From Hofstenia miamia (taxonomy: Eukaryota > Xenacoelomorpha > Acoela), in assembly GCA_004352715.1 (NCBI GenBank), contig SCFE01000090.1, forward strand, positions 1,219,470 to 1,283,469: DNA of 64,000 nucleotides. Direction: 5' to 3'. Made by a program: the position numbers and the translations under genes. The notes beneath the pieces are model-generated. The model was not told the DNA's origin. It searched no databases and saw nothing but the letters and a program-made list of their open reading frames with translations. This document shows positions 41,476 through 52,730 of the stretch, piece by piece; the stretch's first letter is position 1, and each line of letters opens with the position of its first letter.

Positions 41476-44400
41476 ATTTGAATCCCCCTCTACTAAGAGA
41501 CCCTTAAATAAAGCACTGAACATTAGAATGAGCATCGCATGAGAATTAGAAGTTGTAAAATTTAATTTGTTTACTTCTAAGCAAGATTAGTTCACCTTTC
41601 CGCAGTGGCTTATGAAGAATTTTAATTAGCCTTATACTGAGCTGGTGAAAGCATAATGGTGTCTTTTTTTGCCACATCTGAATTGTATACTACATAGCAA
41701 ACACATGCATTTTCGTACAATTTAGTAAATGTATCTTATAATTTTTTTGATAGAAACCCCCACTTGGTTTCTGTACATCTACCCTGTTTGACACTGTCAA
41801 GGACAGTGGACTACTGCACTGCACTAGACTGCCTGTAGCAAAATACATCTACATTTGTACTTGCATTCTATTATATGTATTTCTGAAAATATAATATTAT
41901 TTTAATAAGTTCTTAAGCATAAAAGTATCATGGCTTACAAATTTGAATACCTTACGAGAAACGAAGCATAGAAAGTTATAGAAGTAAATCTGAGATATGT
42001 ATTTTATAGGAATTGTAGTGAAATTGTTTAATAGTTCAACAATTATTTGCATTATTCAGTTTCAACAAATAAAATTACGCCATTTCAAATTCATTTATGC
42101 CGAAACTTATGTTGTCACTTATAGTCCTTGTTTCAGTTTATTGATAGGCAGATCGGTAATTAAGGGCAGCTTACACATTATGGAATTTTTTAAGGTTAAA
42201 TGCAGAACAGAAATTGAAGTTAAGAGAAATTATTAATTTGCAACACTTAAATGTCACCAGGGAACTGTCTGCTTTCACTCAATGTAGAAAAAATGATATA
42301 TACTAATATTAATTAAGAGATCATTTGGTATATATTCGCTTTTTTATGAAGATTTCATTAGAAATCGGACTCCTAAAATAAATTGAACTACAAATAATTT
42401 TTATTGTTGTGAAACTTAAAGTAAAGGAAAATTCAATGTATCACATGTTTATACACTGTTTTCAATTTCAACGACAAATTCAGAAATTTATAAATTGCAA
42501 CATACATAATTAGCAAAAATTCTATTTGGTTCTCTAATTTCATCTTCGAAAAAGCGCAAATAAACAATGCAAGGATTACATTCGTCATTCTATCAATCAA
42601 TTACTATGATGTTTGGACATTTTGAAAAACCACAGCACGAGTTTTCTTATAAACAATACTTGACTGTTTCGAATGACGAAATAAATTACTCAAAAAAATT
42701 GACTGATGATTTTTATTTTAATTCATTTTCATATATTTTTTGAAATCATAATCGCAGTATTATGTTGATGTCAGGGACGGATGCAGAAAAAAATTGATGG
42801 GGAGGTATGAAATGTTAATTACCCATTTCTTCATAGGTTCACGCAAATGAAACATGCAAGAAATGTGTTTTAAAATATATGAAAAAGAAAAAACATTTCA
42901 TCTTAAACTGCATAACATTCTATTCTTGAAAATTTCCTGTTTTTAATTGTAAAGAAGTTATGTAATTTTGAGGAAAGCATTTAGTAAATATCAGAAACAT
43001 GGCGTTCACCAAATATGTAAATTGAAAGCTTAATTTGAAGACTTTTTTGCTGTGNNNNNNNNNNNNNNNNNNNNNATTCTATTCTTGAAAATTTCCTGTT
43101 TTTAATTGTAAAGAAGTTATGTAATTTTGAGGAAAGCATTTAGTAAATATCAGAAACATGGCGTTCACCAAATATGTAAATTGAAAGCTTAATTTGAAGA
43201 CTTTTTTGCTGTGATCATGAATAAAGTATGTCATTTACTTCATTTCATGAAGTTTCATTTGTATATCATAACAAAATAATTTGTTGCCAAATATCAACAA
43301 TTGGAATTTTTGAAATACATCAATTCATTTAATGACAATATGAATGTAATAGAAATGAAAATTTATGAATTTCCATAAATTTATTTGCAAATAGCAAATT
43401 AACAATGAAGCTTATCCAAACTAGTATTTGAATCTGATTATATAGAAGTATAACTGAATTTGGGTTAACTTGGTGAATTTGTGATCTACTTCCTAGATTT
43501 ATGTAAGAAGATGAAGGCACTTAACAGCAGATCGCTTGAAGTCCCACTGGTTTTTATGTTTTAAGCGTTCTTAAGTTTTCCAAAGATTCTGAGTGCGGTA
43601 ACATGTAAAAAGTTGAAGAAAAAATTCAAAAGATGCCTTACTTCACAATTTAAGTGAATGTGGAAATAGACAATTTAACGGTCAATGCTTTCCGCATACA
43701 CCATTGTATCTATTGTATTTAGGGATACAATAAACGTGTGAACCAGGGATTTTGAGAATTCAGCAATGCCTTGCATAATGGTTGAGCTACCAATATGTTT
43801 GTAGTTATGGTCAAAGTCACGCCAATATTGAATTTACCAATGAACTTTTTTGGTTTAGAATAACTAATTAAAGATACCATCTAGCACCAAATTCCATAGT
43901 CTTTCAAGAACTTGGTTTTGTTTGCATCCTACTTAATCATAAAGCAATATTGATAAGAGCAGAAAAAAGGAATTTAAAAAAAATAAATATTTATGAGGTA
44001 ATATTTTTCTGTACGGTAACGAAAATGTTTGCCTCTTTATTAAGAGAGCATGTGCTGAAGCTTTTTCTGGCAGTGTGTACTCAAACCGCTTTTTGCTCAT
44101 TAGTAATTATTGCTTATGGTTGTAACTAAGTTTTTAGAAGTTATATTCTTAAGTCAATGACAGCAAGATTTTCGTCCTTGAGGATAGCATGATTTTCTTC
44201 TTACATGTCAAGAAGACTGAATTATCTATCCAGTATATTAGAAGGTATTAACCAAAGTTTGATTAGCCTACACTCGACATTCTTGAGTGAAAAGAACGTT
44301 TAGAAAGATTTGCAAGCATTCATTTATTTTAATGCAGATATTTTGGATGCTTTGTGGGTAATTATTTCTGTACTAGCCATGCAAGCTGTGATCTCACAAC

Positions 44401-46350
44401 ATTCTATTAAAATTCTTTATTATAGGCATTTAGCAACATTCTTAATTTAAAGATCACACATATTCCATTACAAAATTTATGCATTGTTAATTGGAGTAAT
44501 AAAAGTCTCAATTTCATGCTATTAGTACATCATCTCCTCTATGCAAACTCATATGATAGATCATGGGTGTCGTTACTATGTTAATATAATATAAATAATG
44601 AAATGCTGATATCACTTACTTTCCGGAGAATGGTATTTTGGTTTAAGAATAGAAATCTAAGTGAACTATTGCTCTTAAAATCTGTCAAAATTAATAGTAT
44701 GGGGAAAATTTTGTTTATCGTTTGCTTGTGGGGTAGAGGGTAATACATATCCCAAAACTGAAATAGAGTCTAAGCTGAACCCCCGCTTTTACTTTAGAAA
44801 ATCCACTTGGCTTGACATCCAGCCATTGTAGAAAAATTGGAAATTTCTAAAGCATAATCAGATGGGGTTGGCCATGGCTTCCTGAAATATAACTATTTAA
44901 AACTTGCTGTGTCAAATTATTCAGCCTCCTAAAATTAGCAAGTTTTACTCAAACGCTTTCAGGCCTATCTCACAAGCAATTGGCTAATGGGTAGAATTCT
45001 AAGAAAAATTTTCTGAGCTTCTGAATTTGTATCCATTTATTTTAAGATAAAATTGTAATTTTAATAAAGCACTTCGCCCTCTAAGAATAATTAATATTGC
45101 AAAAGTTCTTTATATTTTTATGTGTTAAATTGAATGAAATTTATTTAAAATTTTCCGTAATTGACATTATGGTAGTACAGAAAATGGTAAAAAGTAAGTT
45201 ATTTTACATTTATTTACAAAAGAGTTCAATTTCATAAAATGTTTGATTGAAATAACCACTCTTGTATATATTATACTTAAAAATATGTAATGTAAAATAT
45301 GATTTTTTTAAAATTTTTAAAACTTTTGCTGATTTACTGTAAATCGCTTAACTTCATTAGAATCCTCTCACCTCAATTCAAATTCCTATGAGAAATTTAT
45401 TTTATGTACATGCACTTAAGTGTAGTAACTACGTGTCTCATCTAATTGCAGGCAGACATTATTGAGACTATCTAATAAGTTGTTTCTCGTTGTTCAGTAT
45501 GGACATATGTTTCATAGCTTTTATCTAGCACTGATGATTCCCCTTTGTAATAGTAGGTTTATAAACACGTTAAAACAAGAAGACGTATTTTGCACATTGC
45601 ACAGTAATTATGAGTTGCTTTACTTCTATAGCTTCTACGTAGCCTAACACTATACTCACAATAAACTATAGCTGCAATAAATTGAACTGCATTAGCAATA
45701 CAAAGTGTTATAATGCTGATGAGTTAGAGGTTGCTTTTAACGAAAATGTCAACACGAATCGCCTAAGCGAACTATTTAAGTGTGTGACTTTTTTGAAGAG
45801 GGCATTCCTTTTGACTCTGGATCTGATTCCAAAATAATAAAACACTTTTACCATTATAATAAACTTAGAAGCGGGAATTTATAGGAAATTTCCTCATTGT
45901 AATAAATCTTAACCAATAGTTGATTTATCAACTAAATTTCAACAGTCGTATCAACGTTGGTTGTAAATTTAATGGGCCTTGAAAAACGATTTTTTGCATT
46001 TTAAAGCAAAAATTCGCATTTGAAAATTTCAAATTCACAAAATTTCGACAATTTTATACCAAATTTAGGCTATGCTATTACTGTTAAAATATAATTCATT
46101 CATTTCTTTCTCAAAAGTTATTTCGATTACTATTGAAACAAGTCTTAAGTATTTTTAGCCAATCCCTATACAGTCATTATTGAGGATAGCTACAAAATTC
46201 TTTCTCCTCAAATCTCCCACAAGAGTTTCCACAAGACCAAATTGGAATCCTCACTCCCACGGCAAGCCTAATAATAATACGTGCAATAAAAAGTCTAGTA
46301 TTGAAGTTTTATCTACAGCTACTTATAAATGAAAAAGATTCAAATCATAG
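41476..46350. other. AT-rich non-coding stretch with a contig-end duplication
   Basis: No gene is recognised. The 138 bases 42917-43054 recur exactly at 43076-43213 around a 21-N gap (43055-43075), the same pattern as at 20838-21584, so this is an assembly artefact. Confidence 0.55.
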
Positions 46351-46954
46351 TTAACCTTATAAACAGCCTAGTGTCCGTTTTAATGGACAAAACGTTTTTC
46401 TACATTTACAAAGATTAACACTTTTTCTTTGAATCTTTCGAATTATAGGGATTTTTCACCTTAAACCTTTAAAGGCCTATTTCCAAATTTGAAAATCTTG
46501 GTGCATTGGTAGGTCTATTGGGGAACATACATTAATTCAATGTTGAAAATTTATATTAAAGCTTATTGCTGTGGCAGAGATTGTTGAATAGATTAACAAG
46601 TTTTCTTAGAAATTTTCGAATTTTTGAAAACGATTTAAATTCTCTGCATAATTAGTGTTCATGTATTTAGAAGATTTTAATCTCATGGAGGCAACATAGC
46701 ATTTTGACTGTTTCTTGATGTGTGCAAAGATATTCCAAACCCCTTGAGGCGTGCAGTACGCAAAATCAGAGGTCGCGCGGCCAAAGAGGACCGAGACAGT
46801 GCACGGATTTAGAGCGAAAAAGAAAGAAGAGACTCTCCTCTATCACGTGATGCTTTCAGATTGAGCACACCATTAATATTTTTTGAGCTATAAGCGTTTA
46901 AAAAATTTTATAGGATCATGAAAAATTTTTAAAAATCAGGCTCTTTAAGGTTAA
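46351..46954. mobile_element. TTAA-flanked MITE, copy 1
   Basis: The target TTAA lies at both ends (46351-46354 and 46951-46954). Inverted termini are CCTTATAAACAGCCTAGTG on the left and CCTTAAAGAGCCTGATTTTT on the right in reverse. TTAA duplications and CCYTAA ends are the hallmark of piggyBac-type elements. The element shares nearly its whole length with 51521-52074 in the same orientation, with a slightly G+C-richer patch (46740-46820, GAGGCGTGCAGTACGC). No coding capacity. Confidence 0.75.
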
Positions 46955-47077
46955 TGTGCAAGTATTTCTTGCATTGCACCAGATTGATAGCATATTGCAA
47001 TTGCATATTCAAAAAAACAAAATTATAACGAGCTAAATATTATTAAAATAAATATGAACTAGAGAATGACATCGGCA
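46955..47077. other. Short spacer
   Basis: AT-rich; nothing recognised. Confidence 0.5.
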
Positions 47078-47340
47078 CTCAATTTCGGATTTCGGGTCGC
47101 ATTGGGTATCAAATTCTCGAATCGGATCGGGTTCAGATACAAAGTTTGAATTAATTATTAAAAATACAGATGTAATAGCAATTAATTGTTGTTTTCTCTA
47201 TCAGTAAGTGATTGATGTTAATGATCATTTGATGAACAGAGATCCATATTTTCCAATCAAAGTAAATGTTTCCGGTCGGGTTCGGGCATTACATTTTCGG
47301 GTGAGCTCAGGTCGGGTTCTGGTAGTAACTATTCTCCTAA
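47078..47340. mobile_element. Candidate hAT-like MITE with CGGG-rich ends
   Basis: Left CTAGAGAATGACAT with TTTCGGATTTCGGGTCG, and right end in reverse TTAGGAGAATAGTTAC with AGAACCCGACC, give weak inverted symmetry. Both ends carry GGGTTCGGG-type words absent from the surroundings. No target duplication was found. Confidence 0.35.
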
Positions 47341-47850
47341 CTTTGCTACGTTTTACAATGATATAAAGTACATAATATTTTTAAATTCCAAAGACTTACA
47401 ATAATAAATAATAATAGTTAAGTTATATGTAAGTTCAAACATTTCCTTAAAATTTAAGCATTCCAATACGCAATTCATTAATCATAAATGTGCTGAAAGG
47501 CAAAATCTCCAACATCAAATACCTACGATTTTTTATTTCACGCTTTTCTCAAAATTGATTACAACTCACTATTTGTTACAAATTATCTTGAAAAGTTTTC
47601 ATCTAGGGAAATCTTAGCCCCGTCATATTCTCAACTAAAAGTCATTCTTCTAAGTTGTATTTATAACGTGTAAAAATGTATATATTTTTAGATTAATTAA
47701 TTCTTTAATATAACCATAATTGAAATTTAATCCCCATGTAATGTGATAATAGAGTACGTTAGACACTTAGCCTCCGAAGAATGCTGAGGTCCAAATTCAA
47801 ATTTTTCAAATGTGATCAATTATTTAATTTTATATATGAGTCTATATAGT
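47341..47850. other. Non-coding stretch
   Basis: No gene or repeat is recognised. Confidence 0.5.
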
Positions 47851-47851
47851 T

Positions 47852-48117
47852 AAGCCCCGTTTACACGATAAGTTTTCCCTTACGAGCTTATCCTTATTTA
47901 CGAAGCTATTATCAGATTAAGCAATACATCATTTGCGTTTACACGATTACTTTTTCCTTATGACTTTATACTCTTAACCGTAAAATTTCCAACATGTTCA
48001 GAGTTCGTAAGTTTTCCCTTACAAACAATTATCTCGGGCTAATTTGCGTTTGCATGATACGTTTTCTCTTACATAAGGGGAAGTCATAAGGGAAAACTAA
48101 TCGTGTGAACGGGGCTT
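47852..48117. mobile_element. Fold-back MITE with AAGCCCCGTT termini
   Basis: Inverted ends of about 30 bases: AAGCCCCGTTTACACGATAA on the left and AAGCCCCGTTCACACGATTA on the right in reverse, both followed by GTTTTCCCTTA. The ACACGAT...TTTTCCTTA word is repeated inside in direct orientation at 47936-47960 and 48046-48071, and GTAAGTTTTCCCTTAC recurs at 48006-48021. Flanks read TTA and TAT, so a TA target is possible but not certain. No coding capacity. Confidence 0.8.
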
Positions 48118-48865
48118 TATAAATCACACAATTTGCAAATATTCGGCATATCCCAACTTCAATTCTAATTTCATAAAACGGGTATTCGAATATTTTATAA
48201 TATATTCAGTTGAATTGCTTGTTTTAAATATTGCTGATATGTCAAAAATACTAAAGTCTAATACCATTAAAAAATTGTCCGTAGATATTGGAATAACTCA
48301 ATTCTGTACGGATCAATATCACAAATAATCTTTTCATGGAATTAAGGGATATGAAACCAATATGACATTATTGGAATAAATTGAAGTAAACTAAACAGCA
48401 AAATGAATTATTTCATGAAGATGGTGATGTAGTCAAACTAAAGATTAACTACTAGTGCTTTCGATTGTATTGAAACACTTAGATCATGATTATTCCCCAC
48501 AGATTCTTATCTATTCGAGTTAAGGAAAGACATCGTTGATTATATTAGCAATTAATTGAAATTAAACGTTAGCAAAGTGCATCCCACTTTAATTCAATTA
48601 CTTAGAGTAAAAACACAATTTAATTTTAAGTGCTCGAACATAATTATTTGCTTAGAGCAATGTTCTGTTACCAGAAAAATTACAACAAATTACAAAAAAT
48701 TTCCTCGATATTTCGTTTCAAGTTCGTGGCAAATTGCTTCCATTGTTTTTGAAGGAAACTAAAATGTAAGTTAAGGTCTTCAATTTTAAAATCCAGTCAT
48801 TACTGGTAATATTCCTTGAGTTTTTGACACATGTAAAGTTCAAAATGAATGTTGAAAATCTGCAA
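48118..48865. other. Non-coding stretch
   Basis: No gene is recognised; a 68-codon plus-strand open frame at 48556-48762 has no recognisable motif. Confidence 0.5.
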
Positions 48866-49430
48866 CTAGACTTGTATTATTATTGTCATTGTGGGCTCAC
48901 AATTAGACATGTAGCCTCCGGCCGGATAAATTATCGAGTTTCGTAGAACTCTAACTGCATTTAACTGTAATCTCTCTATGTCATTCAAGTACCTCTTATG
49001 CTTCCTTCTTACTACTTCCAGTATTTCAATTACTATTGGAACTACTTCAACTTTTTTCGATTTCCAGTCTACATTTTGGAATCCCAAATTCCATGTACTG
49101 TCAAATTGGCCAACTTTTTCTTTCTTCTTGTCTTCAACATGTATATCCTATTCTTGCCTCTATCTACAGCCACTATCTCGGGTCTCTTTTTTCAATGGTC
49201 TTAATTTTCTGAGATTTCATAGCATCTTCACTTCTTCATTCTTTATGCACCTACCATTTATTTTCTGTTTCTAACTCATACTGCCTGTTAAAACTCGCGC
49301 TAGATTGATATGCTTGAAATACGCTACTTCTATGTCAAGTTCGCACACCCGCATAACTTCTTTTTTATTGCTTCCTCTTGTTTTGACATGATCAGTACTT
49401 TTGTTTCTGTCTTCAGGTCATTCTTAGCTT
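48866..49430 (-). pseudogene. LINE C-terminal domain, degenerate
   Basis: Pieces appear in order on the minus strand. ETKVLIMSKQEEAIKK is at about 49405, NEEVKMLWNLRKL at about 49240, KRDPEIVAVDRGKNRIYML at about 49185, and KKVEVVPIVIEILEVV with a long helix to YLNDIERLQLNAVRVLRNSI at about 49050-48935. The order A-Q-x-x-A-L, then P-x-I-V-V-V-D, then K-V-x-V-I-P-V-V, then R-I-L-R, is that of the C-terminal part of a LINE protein common in aquatic animals. The D-x-x-I/V-x-V-D segment is reminiscent of a PD-(D/E)xK nuclease core, which is only an inference. The catalytic RT part was not found upstream. Confidence 0.55.
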
Positions 49431-51520
49431 TTTAATTTTTCACTAACAGAGCTTTTTGTGTTTCTTAATATTTTAAACCATTACTTTCTGCATTTATTTT
49501 ATTTGTCTTTCTCCACCCCCGCCCTATGCTACTCTGGCATGCTTTCCTTCACTCTGTCTTACAATAATTTCAATTTCTTCCTGTCATTAATCAAAGTTAA
49601 TTAAATTGTTTATTCACATTTTTCTTTATTTCGAAGCACTCTGCTTCCTTGTCTCCCTCAACACTCAGCAATTATTTACTCGCTTGCTGTCATGATAAAC
49701 CCGATAACCACATCATCATTGAAGTCGAATGCTCCTTTTTATGGTTAGTACGTTCTTCTTTCCCTTTTTTACAACCCACAGTTCATTCTATTCTACTGGT
49801 GTAGTTCAAGTAGAAATCGCCTTCATGTTGCTTAGAAAATGTTGTCATCAAATATAATTATGTTGCTATAAGTTCGGATTCTTAAAGTTTTTAGTCAACA
49901 TTTTAGATAAAGGATTACTTCAGAAAGTACGCTATAAATAAACCTTGGCAAAAAATTTGCATTTGCATTGTAGAGTCAAATATTTTAATTTGGAAATCAA
50001 TATTTGATTAGGAATATTACTATATTTGAATAGACGGTTTTTGCACATGCTTTAGGAGTAAGGTGCATGCACATATGTGTACATTAGGAAAACATGAATT
50101 CTCTATGGAATTTTAATTCAATCTTCTGAAAACGAGCAAGATTTAGTATACAAATATATATCATATTGGAAAACCATCATTAACAGAGTTTGTTTATCAT
50201 TATTTACCGAAATTCTTGCTTTTCAGTTGATTAAATATTTAACTTAAGAGCATCAAAATTTCAAGTTATATTCAAAGAAAGGTTATCAGCACTATAAGAC
50301 CGCGCAGTTTTCAAATTTACTTTATAGTTCCGTTGCTGAAGGCAGGGTTATCAAATTCACTGCAAAGCATTTTTAGTGTAAGTATTTATAATTTTAGAAC
50401 GCCTTAATTTGGTTTGTGAAATTAGAAAACGGGCTAGTTCTTTATGGTGAAAACAATTTTGGCCTTAGTAATATTTGGTTAAATTGAAACTTTGTGTTTA
50501 CACTGGAATGGACATAACCAAAGCAAATACAGAAAGGCTATAATGGCAGGCCATCCAAGAGTCATTAAAGTCACATTTTTATTTATTGTTATATATTGTT
50601 TTTAAAGTACAGATTCTGTGTTTTAGTACACCAATATGTTAGTAGTAAGTAACGTTTAAAACATATAATGCTACATTGTGCATAATTTCTATGTTTAAGT
50701 ATATTTGACTACTTTGAGTAATACAGTATTTCGGTAATAATTTATTAGTTCAATGAAGTGGCCATTGGCATTTTGCAAACTGATATTAGGTAAAATTGAA
50801 TTCGTTGTGGAGAAATTCAAATAGAAATTTTCACCTAGTGTTGCCTGCTGCTATAATGCAAGGCTTTGTTTCACAATGTATTTTAGGTTATTATTTTACT
50901 ACTAGAGGCATTTACTAAACAAATTTACACAGAATGTTGTAATGACGTGGCGAATTTTCCATGAATGAATCGCTTGCAGATAGTCTGTTCACTCACAACT
51001 TCATTGCGCAACAGCATAGCAATTATTCCTCTTTACTGAAAATACTAGAAATCTAACAGTCTATTTTGACAATAAAATAAGGCTATAACCCAGTTAAAAG
51101 ACCTTGATTTTCATGAAGTGTCATTTAAAATTCAAGTTAGCTTGAAAAAAATTATATTTTACTGATTAATCACAATAGAATATTGGTTTCTAAGTTGTTG
51201 AGTATAATTATGAGATAAAAAAATTTTAATGTTAAAATGCTTTTCGCAATTGACAGGATTTTAAATCTTCAACCAAGCAATATCTGGAAATATATGATTG
51301 ATAATCTCAATTTAAAAAACTAATGTATATATATTATATTTTTTAAATTTGGATGTGTAGAGTAATATTTTCAATTCATATTAGAAATTTAAAGGTCATA
51401 TTTGCCATTAAATTTAAGGATATATTTGAATAGTATAAGGTCATGTTCTTGAATGTCCTTATAATAAGATAAGTTTACAGACCATCATTGTGATGAAACT
51501 AGTAAATTTTTAAACATCTG
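49431..51520. other. Mostly non-coding, start possibly LINE-derived
   Basis: The pyrimidine-rich stretch 49431-49800 may be further decayed LINE coding on the minus strand, but no domain could be named. Nothing is recognised from 49800 to 51520. Confidence 0.45.
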
Positions 51521-52074
51521 TTAACCCTAAGCAGCCTGGAGTTCTTTTTAGAGGACAAGCCATTTTATCACATTTACAAACTATTTTCTCAAAGCCTATT
51601 ACCAAATTTAAAAATCTTGGGATATTAGTAGTTCTATAGGGGAACATTCTTTAATGCAATGAAAATTTCTATTAAATTCTATTGCTGTGGCAGAGGTTGT
51701 TGAAAAGATTAACACTTTTTCTTTGAACCTTTCGAATTTTTGAAAAAGATTTAAATTCTCACTATACCTAGTGTTCATGTATTTAGAAGGTTTTGAGATC
51801 ATAAGAGCAACAAAGTACTTTGACTGTTTCTTGATATGTGCAAAAATATTCCAAACCCCTCGAGGCGGGCAGTACGCAAAGTCAGAGGTCGCGGGGCCAA
51901 AGAGGACAGAACTAACGCATGGATTTAGAGCGAAAAAGAAACAGAAGATTCTCTTCTATCATGTGGTTGTTTCAGATTGAGCACAGGTTTAATAGTTTTT
52001 GAGCTATAAGCGTTTAAAACTTGTTCATAATCTCATGAAAACTTTTTAAAAATCCCTGGGGTGTTTAAGGTTAA
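51521..52074. mobile_element. TTAA-flanked MITE, copy 2
   Basis: TTAA at 51521-51524 and 52071-52074 with inverted termini CCCTAAGCAGCCTGGAG and, in reverse, CCTTAAACACCCCAGGG. Shared words with copy 1 include TTGCTGTGGCAGAG, TAGTGTTCATGTATTTAGAA, GACTGTTTCTTGAT, GCAGTACGCAAA and GAGCTATAAGCGTTTAAAA. It is about 50 bases shorter than copy 1, mainly from a deletion near the left end. Confidence 0.78.
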
Positions 52075-52613
52075 TATTGCATAAATTGGTTGGATTTATT
52101 CTTGACATTATCTTTTACCAACTTACATAGAAGTTACCAATGAGTTCAATACAAGCTTAACATATTTACGTCTTGATTTCTTGCAAAAAATTCAATTACA
52201 ACAACATTTATTAATGAAAAACTTCATTGCCTTGAATTACGCAGGCGAAGTTACTGAGAACATCGTTTTGACCCAAATTCCTCATTTCAAAATTTACTAC
52301 AAAGAGGAAATTGCTTCAATCGAACTATTGGAGTAAATCTTTATAATTTGCGAAGAAAGTTGTTTATCTAAACAAATTATAATATAAACATTTTATACTA
52401 AATTAATGTGCCATCGAGCAGAACAAACGTTGGCCCACATATTCTACTGTCACGTAATATACTGAATGTGTTTGATTTCTCAACAACGTTTATTTTTAGA
52501 TAAACAATGCAATCCCATAAAACTAAATTTCAGTTAGATGAATAAAAACGCTTTATCTTAATGCAGACTTATTTGGGAATTAAACAAAAGGACTCTTAAT
52601 GTCTGGACTGGAA
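52075..52613. other. Non-coding stretch
   Basis: No gene or repeat is recognised. Confidence 0.5.
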
Positions 52614-52730
52614 GCTAAGAACGTGAAGGCGGATTTTGACGAATCAAATTAGTAAAATTCATTAGAGTAATAGCAAATGGCAGCAAACACAGTTTAATTT
52701 GATTTGTCAAAATCCGCTTTGGAATTAAGC
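52614..52730. mobile_element. 117-bp fold-back element
   Basis: Arms at 52629-52651 and 52695-52717 match 22 of 23 bases as reverse complements (GCGGATTTTGACRAATCAAA then TTA). The pairing continues outwards with mismatches to GCTAAG at 52614 and TTAAGC at 52730. The 43-base loop is unrelated to either arm. This may be a miniature transposon or one large RNA hairpin. Confidence 0.8.
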
